Source: CAZENU01 sp965117035
Lineage (GTDB): Bacteria > Chloroflexota > Dehalococcoidia > Lucifugimonadales > CAZENU01
Direction of reading: 5' to 3'
Assembly: GCA_965117035.1 (NCBI GenBank)
Contig: OZ220748.1
Location: forward strand, 1,178,001 to 1,242,000
DNA length: 64,000 bases
Both the position numbers and the translations under genes were made by a program. Shown here piece after piece: positions 24,169 through 32,838 of the stretch (position 1 is the first letter of the stretch; each line of letters begins with the position of its first letter). The notes beneath the pieces are model-generated. The model had not been told where the DNA came from. It saw only the letters and a list, made by a program, of their open reading frames with translations, and did not search any database.

Positions 24169-25404
24169 ATGGGTCCAGTCGCCCTATTCGACAAGTCCTT
24201 CCTTCAGTCGCTCAGCGTTGACGAGTCAGTCTGGTTTGACCACTTCTTTCTTGTCAACGTTTGTCCAATATTCTACGGCGAAACCTTGGCGGACTTAGAC
24301 AAGACAGTGCGAGAGAGCCGTACCCCCGAACAGGAGGTCGGAATAATAGCGGACAAGTTCCCAGAAAAGCGTGCATTTCCATGCGTCTACCATCGAGACC
24401 TATGCCGTGATGAGCTATTGTCGGGATGCTCGGTACCAATGACTGGGCAAGTACCAATGCGTGGAGGGCGAAGAGTCGAGAGTGAGTGCGGGAAGGCCGC
24501 TGTCTTTGAATCATCACCTGAGGCAGATGCGTTTCAACGATGGCAGAGACGCGAATTCTTGGAAATAGAGCATCGATATGCTCGCGCTTGGAGGCGCAAC
24601 GCCGCCATCCTAGATCTGGCTGCAGCGGCTACCGCTGTCAAAGACCTAGGTATAACGGAGAGATGCAAGAACCTTGAACAAGCCAAACTGCTTGCAGCTA
24701 AAGCCGTTCACAAGGAGAAGCCATTTGTGTGGATATCCCGAACACTCAACTCCCTGGGTATTTCGGAAGGACTACGTCAGCAGACCTTGAAGCGATGGGT
24801 AAAGTCTGGCAAATCTCCACTATTCCGTTTTGCACCCTATACTGCGTTTGTGTCAGAAGTGGAAATGTTTTTCCGCGTCGCACTGACTTCTCAGCTAATT
24901 TCAAGCGAACGTCCATCCAATCAAATTGACGTTTCATATCTATTCTATTTGCCCTTTTGCATGATGTTTGTGTCGAGCGATCGACTTCACCGACGTTGTG
25001 CACCCCTGTTCTTGCGTCCCAATCAAGAATTTGTTTGGGGGCCAGACCTCAAGACGAACCTCGGTGAAATAAATGAACACTACCTTGGACTCCCCAAGAG
25101 TACACGAGAAGAGGGGATATATTCGTTCGCCGAAGAACCACCGCCAATCGGGAACCAAGCTGTCCGCAATCTCTGGACTCGGCTCCTTCCCAACTGGCAA
25201 GATGCCGATAGAGAGTATCCCGATGCGATGCATCGGCGGACGCCGACTGTTGGCGAAATCAAGAAACTGGCCGAATCGCCGGAGATGGTCATACGTCAAT
25301 CCGACTCGGTTTCGGGGGAATTGGATCAAGTGGTTATCAAGCGTTCGATTAAGAGAAAGAAAGGCTCCTGGTATCAGATTCCCGACCACAATGAACCCAC
25401 CTAG
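24169..25404 (+). CDS. Unknown 411-residue protein with PIN-like N-terminus
   Basis: The ATG at 24169 has an AGGAG site 8 nt upstream; the frame is open from 24121. Residues 1-45 (VALFDKSFLQSLSVDES, then VCPIFYGETLADLDK) have the spacing of a PIN-like nuclease: Asp8 after a hydrophobic strand, then Glu38 and Asp42 in a following helix. This is inference, not an established match. The rest is rich in Arg and aromatic residues with a helical middle (AILDLAAAATAVKDLG) and a basic C-terminus (KRSIKRKKGSWYQ). Base and codon use is clearly lower in GC than flanking genes, a sign of transfer. It is likely part of the same mobile module as the methylase. Confidence 0.6.
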   Translation: MGPVALFDKSFLQSLSVDESVWFDHFFLVNVCPIFYGETLADLDKTVRESRTPEQEVGIIADKFPEKRAFPCVYHRDLCRDELLSGCSVPMTGQVPMRGGRRVESECGKAAVFESSPEADAFQRWQRREFLEIEHRYARAWRRNAAILDLAAAATAVKDLGITERCKNLEQAKLLAAKAVHKEKPFVWISRTLNSLGISEGLRQQTLKRWVKSGKSPLFRFAPYTAFVSEVEMFFRVALTSQLISSERPSNQIDVSYLFYLPFCMMFVSSDRLHRRCAPLFLRPNQEFVWGPDLKTNLGEINEHYLGLPKSTREEGIYSFAEEPPPIGNQAVRNLWTRLLPNWQDADREYPDAMHRRTPTVGEIKKLAESPEMVIRQSDSVSGELDQVVIKRSIKRKKGSWYQIPDHNEPT

Positions 25405-25526
25405 CTATTCAAGAGCCTCAGGGCCTGTGCGTGTTTGCCCAACGAACGGCGGCACTTTGGAGCGACATCCGAGCAAGCGATTCTGAGACTCTCTGATACA
25501 TTGGCACGGAGAGAATACCCCACGGC

Positions 25527-26759
25527 ATGGCAGGGCGCGTGACCACGTACAGGCCGCTGGCGTGGGCGGCGTCGTTGCGGTCGCGGGACTTCCGGTGGCT
25601 TTGGGCGTCGATCCTGGTCTACTCGGTCGCCAACGGCATGGAGCAGGTCGCCATCGGCTGGCTGGTGTTCGAGCTGACCGGATCGTCGTTCATGGTCGGC
25701 GTGGCCGCGGCGGCGCGCATGGCGCCTCTTTTCTTCCTCGGGATCGTGTCGGGGACGTTGAGCGACAGGCTGGAGCGCAGGGCGTTCCTGTTGCTGGCAA
25801 CGCTCATGTCCGGGGGCGCCGCAGCCGGGATGGCCCTGCTGATCCTCGCGACGAGCGCCAACGTGTGGGCGGCGATGGCGCTGGTCGCCGCCCACGGCGC
25901 CGCGTTCGCCTTCGCGCTGACCATCCGCCAGGCCTATACCGTGGACATCGTGGGGCAGCCGCTGGCGCTGAACGGCCTGGCCCTCAGCTCCATCGCCATG
26001 CTGGCCGGCGGGGTCGCGGGCTCCGCGGTATCCGGCGTGCTGATCGAGGACTGGGGCGCGGGATGGCAGTACGTCGCGGTCACCGCCTGCTACCTGGCGT
26101 CCGGCCTGTTCCTCTTCGCCGTGCGGACGTCCCCACCCGCGATGCGCGAAGTACGACAGTCCGTCTTCAGGAACCTGGTCGGCACCATTCGCCTGCTGCG
26201 GCGGAACCGCAGCCTCCTGCTGCTGATGGGCCTCGCCTCGATCACGGAGGTGTTCGGATTCACCCACATGACCCTGCTGCCCGTCCTCGCGAAGGACGTC
26301 CTCGACGTCGGGCCCGCCGGGCTCGGGGTCATCACGGCGGTCCGACAGGGGGGCGGCCTTGTGGGCCTGGTCATCCTGGCGAGCCTGGTCGACTACCGGC
26401 GCAAGGGGCTGCTGATGTTCGTGACGGCCGGGCTGTTCGGGTTGGCGCTGGTGGGCCTTTCGCAGTCCGTCAATCTCTACGTCTTCCTCGTGGTGCTGAT
26501 CGCCGTCAACGCCTGCGCGCATGCCGTCGACACCCTGTACAAGACCCTGATGCAGGCCGTGGTCGACGAGGACCAGCGGGGCCGGGCGATGGGCGCGTGG
26601 GTGCTGAGCATCGGCACCGCTCCACCGGGCCACCTGGGATTGGGCGGCCTCGCCAGCGCGCTGGGGGCGCAGGGCGCGCTGCTGGTGAACGGCGCGCTAC
26701 TGGCGATCGTCAGCCTGCTCACGGCCATCGGCCTGAAGGACACCCGGCGCCTGGAGTGA
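25527..26759 (+). CDS. MFS transporter
   Basis: This 410-residue membrane protein has about 12 hydrophobic segments. The pattern RDFRWLWASILVYSVANGME at the start, GTLSDRLERRAFLLLATL after helix 2, and the mid-protein cytoplasmic loop are those of EntS-like (MFS_3) exporters. A drug or metabolite export role is a family-level guess. The gene returns to the high GC of the chromosome and marks the right border of the island. It is monocistronic by spacing. Confidence 0.88.
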   Translation: MAGRVTTYRPLAWAASLRSRDFRWLWASILVYSVANGMEQVAIGWLVFELTGSSFMVGVAAAARMAPLFFLGIVSGTLSDRLERRAFLLLATLMSGGAAAGMALLILATSANVWAAMALVAAHGAAFAFALTIRQAYTVDIVGQPLALNGLALSSIAMLAGGVAGSAVSGVLIEDWGAGWQYVAVTACYLASGLFLFAVRTSPPAMREVRQSVFRNLVGTIRLLRRNRSLLLLMGLASITEVFGFTHMTLLPVLAKDVLDVGPAGLGVITAVRQGGGLVGLVILASLVDYRRKGLLMFVTAGLFGLALVGLSQSVNLYVFLVVLIAVNACAHAVDTLYKTLMQAVVDEDQRGRAMGAWVLSIGTAPPGHLGLGGLASALGAQGALLVNGALLAIVSLLTAIGLKDTRRLE

Positions 26760-26908
26760 ACGACGCCCCGCGATCAGGCCACCCGCCGCGGCTATGCCGG
26801 GAATCCGCAGAGGGAGATCTTTACGTGACTCCCCGTGCGGGAAAGAGAGGTGGCGAAGAGGCGTCGATTGCCTATCCGAAGAGCCCCGCCCCTGGGTTCT
26901 CGCCTTCG

Positions 26909-27063
26909 GAGACCCTTGTATAACCGTCATTCCCGCGCAGGCGGGAACCCAGGGGGTGGGGGCTCAGCTACGAAATCGACGGATGTCCGCCCTGTCGGGC
27001 TCCCCCCGCGAGGAGATACGCAAAGGTCTCCCCTCGCGGGAATGACGATCGTGCAAACGTCTC
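26909..27063. repeat. MITE-like palindromic element, copy 2, overlapping a methyltransferase 3' end
   Basis: The left end (GAGACCCTTG, then CCGTCATTCCCGCG) and right end (CGCGGGAATGACGATCG, then ACGTCTC) are imperfect inverted repeats of about 30 bp, giving a 155-bp element without coding capacity. The interior matches the copy at 11131. It lies over the 3' end of the convergent methyltransferase gene, whose last codons are supplied by the element. Confidence 0.78.
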
Positions 27064-27818
27064 CCGAGGCGGGCGACGACTCGGAGGCGAACGTAGTCGG
27101 CGGTCCACTGGCCTTCGCGGTGGAGGCGGGGCCTGAGCCTGGTCTCCACGCGGTCTACGACAGCAGCCCGCTCATCGGCTGACAGCCCGTCGAGGAGACC
27201 GCCGGCAAAGGTGTCGAGCCAGAGGCGGAGGCCGTCTTCGGCGCCGTCCAGGGGTGTCGGGCGCTCGAAGAGGTCGGCTCGCTCGACGTCGAAGCCGTGG
27301 GACTCGAGCATCGACGTGTACTCGGCCGCGCTCGGGAAGAAGAAGGCGTCCCCTACGCTCTGACCCGGCTTGCCCTGGCGTGCCCAGCGCACCGCCTCGA
27401 CTATGGCGGCGATGTTCCCCTGGCCACCGAGCTCGGCCACGAAGCGGCCGCCGGGCACGAGTGCGCGCCGGATGGACTCGACGGCCGCCTCGGGCGGCAG
27501 CACCCAGTGCAGCACGGCGTTCGAGAACACCGCGTCGAACTCGCCGCGGTACGGCAGGTCGCGCACGTCGGCGACCTCGAAGCGCAGCTCGGGGTAGTTG
27601 AGGGCCGCCGCGTCGACCATCTCGGGGCTGTTGTCGATGCCGACCACGTCCGCGCCCGACCCGGCGATCAGCGCGGTGAGCTGCCCGGTGCCGCACCCGG
27701 CGTCGAGCACGCGCTCGCCGGGTCGCGGGTCCAGCAGCTCTACGAGCTCGTGGCCGTAGCGCCACACGAAGCCGCCGTCGCGCTCGTACCGCTCCGGGTC
27801 CCAGGGGTTGCTCGTCAT
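26964..27818 (-). CDS. Class I SAM-dependent methyltransferase (C-terminus altered by repeat)
   Basis: This 284-residue protein carries a standard SAM fold: motif I VLDAGCGTGQLTALIAGSG, acidic VVGIDNSPEMVDAA, motif FDAVFSNAVLHWV and GGRFVAELGGQGN. It resembles trans-aconitate methyltransferase-like enzymes; the substrate is unknown. The final 30 or so residues (LHDRHSREGRPLRISSRGEP and onward) are encoded by the MITE-like element at 26909-27063, so the native stop was probably lost and replaced. It starts 58 nt from the carbon-nitrogen hydrolase gene on the same strand. Confidence 0.85.
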   Translation of the reverse strand: MTSNPWDPERYERDGGFVWRYGHELVELLDPRPGERVLDAGCGTGQLTALIAGSGADVVGIDNSPEMVDAAALNYPELRFEVADVRDLPYRGEFDAVFSNAVLHWVLPPEAAVESIRRALVPGGRFVAELGGQGNIAAIVEAVRWARQGKPGQSVGDAFFFPSAAEYTSMLESHGFDVERADLFERPTPLDGAEDGLRLWLDTFAGGLLDGLSADERAAVVDRVETRLRPRLHREGQWTADYVRLRVVARLGRRLHDRHSREGRPLRISSRGEPDRADIRRFRS

Positions 27819-27876
27819 GGAGATGCCAGCCGGCGATGGACAGCGATCGCGGCGACCCGGTCAGTACGGACGGCGG

Positions 27877-28761
27877 TCAGCGAGACGCCCCGACTACGAG
27901 CCCGCCCCTCTGGGCGAGTTGGACCGCGTTGTCCTCGCCGCGGAGGCGCTTGAGCGTCTCGCCGTAGCGGCGCTCCATCTCGGGGCCCTGCAGCGCCAGG
28001 TACTCCGCCTCGTAGGCGCGCGCGGCCTCGGTCGACGGCGCCGCCGGCACGTCGACGTTCGCCGTAGTGATCGCGTCGTTGCCCCAATGGTAAGCCACGA
28101 TCTCGCCCTTGCTGACGATCAGGTTCATCCCGACGTTCGCGTTCACGATCGGCACGCCGTTCTCCCGCGCCCTCGCGAGCACCGTCTCGTTCTGGCTGCG
28201 GGTCTTTGAGCCGTAGGACGGGATGAGTATGAGCCGCGCCCCGTCGAGCGCGAGCGTCCGCGCGATCATCGGGTTCCAGCGGTCGTTGCAGATGACGATG
28301 CCGACCCGGCCCACCGGCGTGTCGAAGGCGCGCAGCGTCTTGCCGACGCAGTTGAAGCGGCACGAGTCGACGGTGCCCTCGGCGAACTGCGTCTTGTGGT
28401 ACTTGCCGCTGATGTCGCCGCGGTGGTCGATGAATACGGCCGTGTTGTAGACGCTGGAGCCGACGAGCTCGGCGAATCCGAAGACCAGGCACTTCCCGAG
28501 CTTCTTCGCCAGCGCCTGGAAACGGCGGACGTACGGGCCGTCGATCGGCTCCGCGACCTCGTAGACCCGCTCCTCCAGCTCCGGGTTCTCGAGGACGTCG
28601 TTGATCACGTAGCCCTCGAGAGCGCCCTCCGTGGTGACGATCAGGTCGGGGTCCTGTTTGGCGGCCTCGACGAAGAACGCCTCGATCCTGTCGGCGTTGC
28701 CGGCCTTGTCCCACTTCGCTGGCTTGAACGATATCGCGGACGCCCTGATCGTCCGGTACAT
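27877..28761 (-). CDS. Carbon-nitrogen hydrolase (nitrilase superfamily)
   Basis: This 294-residue enzyme shows the catalytic triad of the superfamily: Glu in LIVTTEGALEGYV, Lys in GKYHKTQFAEGT and Cys in GIVICNDRWNPMIART. Typical reactions are hydrolysis of amides, ureido compounds or N-carbamoyl groups; substrate specificity is not evident. GGAGG lies 6 nt before the ATG. It is 22 nt downstream of the endonuclease IV gene, and the methyltransferase follows, so the three may be one transcript. Confidence 0.9.
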   Translation of the reverse strand: MYRTIRASAISFKPAKWDKAGNADRIEAFFVEAAKQDPDLIVTTEGALEGYVINDVLENPELEERVYEVAEPIDGPYVRRFQALAKKLGKCLVFGFAELVGSSVYNTAVFIDHRGDISGKYHKTQFAEGTVDSCRFNCVGKTLRAFDTPVGRVGIVICNDRWNPMIARTLALDGARLILIPSYGSKTRSQNETVLARARENGVPIVNANVGMNLIVSKGEIVAYHWGNDAITTANVDVPAAPSTEAARAYEAEYLALQGPEMERRYGETLKRLRGEDNAVQLAQRGGLVVGASR

Positions 28762-28783
28762 GGCTGACCTCCGCTGGCGCGGT

Positions 28784-29641
28784 CTACTCTCCGGGCCCCA
28801 GGACCGCCTCGCGCACGGCCTTCAGGCGGTCGACGTTCTCCTTGTCCGGGCCGTTCTTGTCGAACCCCGGCACCTCGAGGATGAAGGGCACCTCGCGGAA
28901 CGCCGGGTGGCCCATGATCGTCTCGAAGCCGTCGAGGCCGATGTAGCCCTCCCCGATGTTCTCATGCCGGTCCACGCCGGAGCCGAACTCGATCTTCGAG
29001 TCGTTCGCGTGGACGACGACGAGCCGGTCGAGCCCGATCTCGGCGTCGAACTCGGACATCGCCTCGTCGACTCCCTCCGGGTCGGCGATGGCGTATCCGG
29101 CCGCGTGGCTGTGCTGCGTGTCGAGGCAGACCTTCAGGTTGGGGCTGTCCACCCCGGAGATGAGCCTGCCCATCTCGGCGAACGACGACCCGACGTGGGC
29201 GCCCATGCCGGCGCTGTTCTCCAGGATGAGCCAGGTGTCGCCCGGGCTCTCCGCCAGCACGTCCCGGACCGCGCCGACGGCCTGGTCGAAGATGGCGTCG
29301 AACCCCGCGCCCTTGTGGCTCCCGCCGTGGAAGATCACCCCGGCCGCGCCGATCTGGCTGGCGGCGACCATGTTCTTGACCATCAGGTCGACCGACTTCA
29401 CGACCAGGTCCTTCGCGCCGCCGATGTTCACGAGGTAGCTGCAGTGGATGAAGACGGGCGAGACGTCGGCCTCCGCCGACTTCGCGCGGAAGTCGGCCAC
29501 GTGCTTCTCCGACGGCGGCCTGAAGGCCCACGCCCTCGGCGACGAGGCGAATATCTGGATCGCCTCCGCCCCGATGTCCTGGGCCCTGTCGATGGCCTTG
29601 CCAAGGCCGCCGGACGCGGACACGTGCGCGCCGACTCGCAT
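28784..29641 (-). CDS. nfo: Endonuclease IV (AP endonuclease)
   Basis: This 285-residue TIM-barrel zinc enzyme cleaves abasic sites in base excision repair. It begins MRVGAHVSASGGLGKAIDRA and holds family metal-ligand segments: IHCSYLVNIGG, GVIFHGGSHKG, LILENSAG, VCLDTQHSHAAGY, VVVHANDSKIEFGSGVDRHE and FILEVPG. The ATG at 29641 has GGAGG 8 nt upstream; an in-frame GTG lies three codons earlier. It begins a minus-strand unit with the carbon-nitrogen hydrolase. Confidence 0.94.
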   Translation of the reverse strand: MRVGAHVSASGGLGKAIDRAQDIGAEAIQIFASSPRAWAFRPPSEKHVADFRAKSAEADVSPVFIHCSYLVNIGGAKDLVVKSVDLMVKNMVAASQIGAAGVIFHGGSHKGAGFDAIFDQAVGAVRDVLAESPGDTWLILENSAGMGAHVGSSFAEMGRLISGVDSPNLKVCLDTQHSHAAGYAIADPEGVDEAMSEFDAEIGLDRLVVVHANDSKIEFGSGVDRHENIGEGYIGLDGFETIMGHPAFREVPFILEVPGFDKNGPDKENVDRLKAVREAVLGPGE

Positions 29642-29725
29642 GCTGGTCACCTCCGTCCGCGGTCGGGTCAGTCCCTGCGGCGAACGCCGACGATTATACT
29701 CTGTCGTACCGCATGCGTTTTCCCT

Positions 29726-30038
29726 CCTCTCCCTCGACGGGAGAGGACTGAGGTGAGGGTGATGCCTGGCTACCGAGGCACGCCGTGCTCACGAACGCAG
29801 CCCCCTCACCCTGCCCCTCTCCCGCGCCGGGGAGAGGGAAGTAATACAAACGCCACGGGCTTTTCCTCCTCTCCCTCGACGGGAGAGGACTGAGGTGAGG
29901 GTGATGCCTTGGCAATCGAGGCGCGCCGTGCTCACGAACGCAGCCCCCTCACCCTGGCTCTCTCCCGCGCCGGGGAGAGGGAAGTAATACAAACGCCACG
30001 GGCTTTTCCTCCTCTCCCTCGACGGGAGAGGACTGAGG
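29726..30038. repeat. 143-bp hairpin-repeat array, left part (interrupted by IS)
   Basis: CCTCTCCCTCGACGGGAGAGG recurs at 29726, 29868 and 30011 (142-143 bp period). Each unit pairs this hairpin with a second, inverted one (CCCTCTCCCGCGCCGGGGAGAGGG), so each unit is a head-to-head pair, similar to the 102-bp array near purQ. The array ends at the IS at 30039 and resumes at 31342. Confidence 0.93.
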
Positions 30039-31341
30039 TGGGTACAGACCGGGTACATTGGTAACAGGTAGACCGGGCACCTGGGTAACACATTATTCCA
30101 AAATAGGAGCAATTCTTATGAGGAGTCATGTGATGCCCTGGAACGAGTCTAGCGCGGCCTGTGAGCAGAGAGTGTTCATAGAGAGGTGGTCGATGGGGGA
30201 AGAGTCCGTTTCGGAGCTGTGCCGCCGATTCGGGATCAGCCGGAAGACGGGCTACAAGCGGATCAACCGATTCAAGGAGGACGGCTACGAGGGTCTGGGC
30301 GACCGTATCAGCGCACCGCACTCGCATCCGAACGCGACGAGCCCTGAGGTGGCAAGGCGGTTGATCGAGGCTAAGCGAGCCCGTCCGACGTGGGGTCCCA
30401 AGAAGCTGGTGGCCTGGCTGCGAGCTGAGGCTCCCGATACGCCATGGCCGGCTCCGAGCACCGCAGGGGCGATCCTTGACCAGGCCGGCCTGGTCAAGCG
30501 GAGGCGCCGCCGCAGGAGCACCGCCCCGTGGAGCGAGCCGTTCGCCGAGGCGATAGATGCCAACGACGTGTGGTGCATAGACTTCAAGGGGTGGTTCCGC
30601 ACCGGCGACGGTAAGCGGGTCGACCCGCTTACCGTCCAGGACGCGGCGTCGCGCTACCTGCTGGCGTGCGCCGGTCTGGCCCAGCCGAGGACAGCTCAGG
30701 TGCGACGGGTGATCGACAGAGTGTTTCGGGAGTACGGACTTCCTCGGACGATCCGCACCGACAACGGCCCGCCGTTCGCCAGCGTCGGTCTGGGAGGGCT
30801 GACGACTCTGTCGATCTGGTGGATCAAGCTGGGGATCATCCCGGAGCGCATCGAACCCGGCCACCCGGAGCAGAACGGCAGGCAGGAGAGGTTTCACAGA
30901 ACGCTCGATGAGGAGACGGCGTCCCCGCCGCAGCCGAACGAGCGGAGCCAGCAGAGGGCGTTCGACACCTTCAGGAACGACTACAACGAGGTGCGGCCGC
31001 ACGAGGCGCTTGGCCAGCAGCCTCCATCTAGCGTGTACCGACCGTCGCACCGGGAGTATCCCCGACGGGCAGAGTCGCCAGAGTACGCAAGCGGAGTCAC
31101 GGTCCGAAGGGTGAGAACGAACGGCCAGATCAAGTGGAACGGAGGACTGGTATACCTGAGCGAGGCGCTCAAGGGTGAGCCGGTCGGGCTGGTGCAGCAG
31201 GACCCCAGGTACTGGACGGTCATCTATGGCCCGCTCAGCATCGGGCTGTTGGACGACCACGCCGGTCATGTGCTGCATACCCCTACCAAACTGTTACCCA
31301 AGTGCCCGGTTTAGGTGTTACCCAGGTCCCCGGTTGCACAA
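30039..31341 (+). mobile_element. IS481-family insertion sequence
   Basis: The element is about 1303 bp with one transposase gene. Each end carries two copies of a 19-bp motif, ACCGGGnACnTGGGTAACA-like (left 30048-30066 and 30072-30090; right, inverted, 31292-31310 and 31316-31334), separated by 5 nt. It splits the 143-bp array. TGAGG flanks both sides (30034-30038 and 31342-31346), consistent with a 5-bp duplication. Intact array units already contain TGAGGTGAGG, so the exact ends remain uncertain by a few bases. Confidence 0.85.
30118..31314 (+). CDS. IS481-family transposase
   Basis: This 398-residue DDE transposase moves the surrounding element by cut and paste or copying. An N-terminal helix-turn-helix (SELCRRFGISRKTGYKRINR) is followed by the rve core with Asp in VWCIDFKGWF, Asp in RTDNGPPFAS and Glu in GHPEQNGRQERFHRTLDE. 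The ATG at 30118 has an AGGAG site 8 nt upstream. The frame appears intact from end to end, so the element may still be active. GC content is similar to its hosts. Confidence 0.94.
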   Translation: MRSHVMPWNESSAACEQRVFIERWSMGEESVSELCRRFGISRKTGYKRINRFKEDGYEGLGDRISAPHSHPNATSPEVARRLIEAKRARPTWGPKKLVAWLRAEAPDTPWPAPSTAGAILDQAGLVKRRRRRRSTAPWSEPFAEAIDANDVWCIDFKGWFRTGDGKRVDPLTVQDAASRYLLACAGLAQPRTAQVRRVIDRVFREYGLPRTIRTDNGPPFASVGLGGLTTLSIWWIKLGIIPERIEPGHPEQNGRQERFHRTLDEETASPPQPNERSQQRAFDTFRNDYNEVRPHEALGQQPPSSVYRPSHREYPRRAESPEYASGVTVRRVRTNGQIKWNGGLVYLSEALKGEPVGLVQQDPRYWTVIYGPLSIGLLDDHAGHVLHTPTKLLPKCPV

Positions 31342-32076
31342 TGAGGGTGATGCCTGGCTACCGAGGCGCGCCGTGCTCACGAACGCAGCCCCCTCACCCT
31401 GGCCCTCTCCCGCGCCGGGGAGAGGGAAGTAATACAAACTCCACGGGCTTTCCCTCCTCTCCCTCGACGGGAGAGGACTGAGGTGAGGGTGATGCCTGGC
31501 TACCGAGGCGCGCCGGGATGACGAACGCAGCCCCCTCACCCTGCCCCTCTCCCGCGCCGGGGAGAGGGAATTCCGGCTGCGCGACGCGCGATTTTCCTCC
31601 TCTCCGTCGACGGGAGAGGACTGAGGTGAGGGTGATGCCTGGCTACCGAGGCACGCCGTGCTCACGAACCCAGCCCCCTCACCCTAACCCTCTCCCGCGG
31701 CGGGGAGAGGGAAGTAATACAAACGCCACGGGCTTTGCCTCCTCTCCCTCGACGGGAGAGGACTGAGGTGAGGGTGATGCCTTGCCAATCGAGGCGCGTC
31801 GTGCTCACGAACGCGGCCCCCTCACCCTGACCCTCTCCCGCGGCGGGGAGAGGGAAGTAATACAAACTCCAAGGGCTTTCCCTCCTCTCCCTCGACGGGA
31901 GACGACTGAGGTGAGGGTGATGCCTTGCCAATCGAGGCGCGGCGTGCTCACGAACGCGGCCCCCTCACCCTGGCCCTCTCCCGCGGCGGGGAGAGGGAAG
32001 TAATACAAACTCCAAGGGCTTTTCCTCCTCTCCCTCGACGGGAGAGGACTGAGGTGAGGGTGATGCCTTGCCTTCG
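31342..32076. repeat. 143-bp hairpin-repeat array, right part
   Basis: The CTCGACGGGAGA hairpin recurs at 31456, 31599, 31741, 31884 and 32027 (142-143 bp apart), after a partial unit adjoining the IS at 31342. Together with the left part there are about eight units. One unit has GTCGACGGGAG in place of CTCGACGGGAG and a variant linker, GGCTGCGCGACGCGCG. The last unit runs into a terminator for the minus-strand nuclease gene. Open frames within it are artefacts. Confidence 0.93.
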
Positions 32077-32087
32077 AGGCAAAGAAG

Positions 32088-32111
32088 AAGGCCCCGCGTT
32101 CGCGGGGCCTT
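32088..32111 (-). terminator. Rho-independent terminator of the bifunctional nuclease gene
   Basis: AAGGCCCCGC and GCGGGGCCTT form a 10-bp stem with a 4-nt loop. Read on the minus strand it is followed by CTTCTTT. It lies 32 nt beyond the stop of the minus-strand gene at 32143. Confidence 0.85.
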
Positions 32112-32142
32112 CGCCAACTCGCTTCTTTCGACCGCCGTTCGG

Positions 32143-32709
32143 CTAGCTTTTCTCGGCCGACGGTGTGTCCTGCTGACCCAGGTCGTCCAGGTTGAGCGTC
32201 TCGATGAAGTCCGAGAATGCCGACAGGCTCCTCAGCTCCTCCTCGCCAACCTTCCGCGTGTCGCCGGCTGCCCTGTCCGGGACGATCGGCTTGCCGGTCT
32301 CCTCATCCATCTGGACGCCCGCCTTGTCGACCACCGTGCCGTTGGCGTAAATCGGCGCGTCCGTCCGCACCGCCAGGGCGATCGCATCGCTGACCCTGGA
32401 GTCGACTTCCATCGTCGAGCCGTTGTACTGCAGGACTATCTTCGCGTAGAAGATGTCGTTGTTCAGGTCGGAGACGACGATCCGTGTCACTGTCGCGCCG
32501 AGAGACGCGATGACCGAGCGCAGCAGGTCGTGGGTCAGTGGCCTCTCCACCGACACGTCCTGGAGCTTCAGAGCAATCGAGTCGGCCTCGATCGGGCCAA
32601 TCCAGATCGGGAGGTAGCGGTTGGACTCCTTGTCCTTGAGGATCACGACGCGCTGGCTGCTCATAAGGCTAACCCTGATGCTGTCGATCACCATCTCTAT
32701 CTCAAGCAT
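32143..32709 (-). CDS. Bifunctional nuclease family protein (DUF151)
   Basis: The 188-residue protein belongs to the bifunctional DNase/RNase family. MLEIEMVIDSIRVSLMSSQR opens the domain, then VILKDKESNRYLPIWIGPIE and IALKLQDVSVERPLTHDLL near residues 20-65, and DSRVSDAIALAVRTDAPIYA near 107-126. Residues 150-188 are an acidic helical tail resembling a UVR-like addition. GGAGG precedes the ATG. A strong terminator follows. Its physiological role in bacteria is not established. Confidence 0.9.
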   Translation of the reverse strand: MLEIEMVIDSIRVSLMSSQRVVILKDKESNRYLPIWIGPIEADSIALKLQDVSVERPLTHDLLRSVIASLGATVTRIVVSDLNNDIFYAKIVLQYNGSTMEVDSRVSDAIALAVRTDAPIYANGTVVDKAGVQMDEETGKPIVPDRAAGDTRKVGEEELRSLSAFSDFIETLNLDDLGQQDTPSAEKS

Positions 32710-32838
32710 GCAGCCCCTCCTCGCCGCTCTTGCGGCCCAACGATTGTAAGACCGGCTCGTTCGGGGTGTCAACGTGGATCGCTTCTGAGCGGGACCCGGC
32801 GGAGCCAGCGAGGGCCGTCTCCGGACCCGGACAGGAGA

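Noticed and set aside
29726..32076. 143-bp array considered as CRISPR or coding repeats
   Set aside because: The linkers are as conserved as the hairpins, so there are no unique spacers. Reading frames are artefacts of the repeat.
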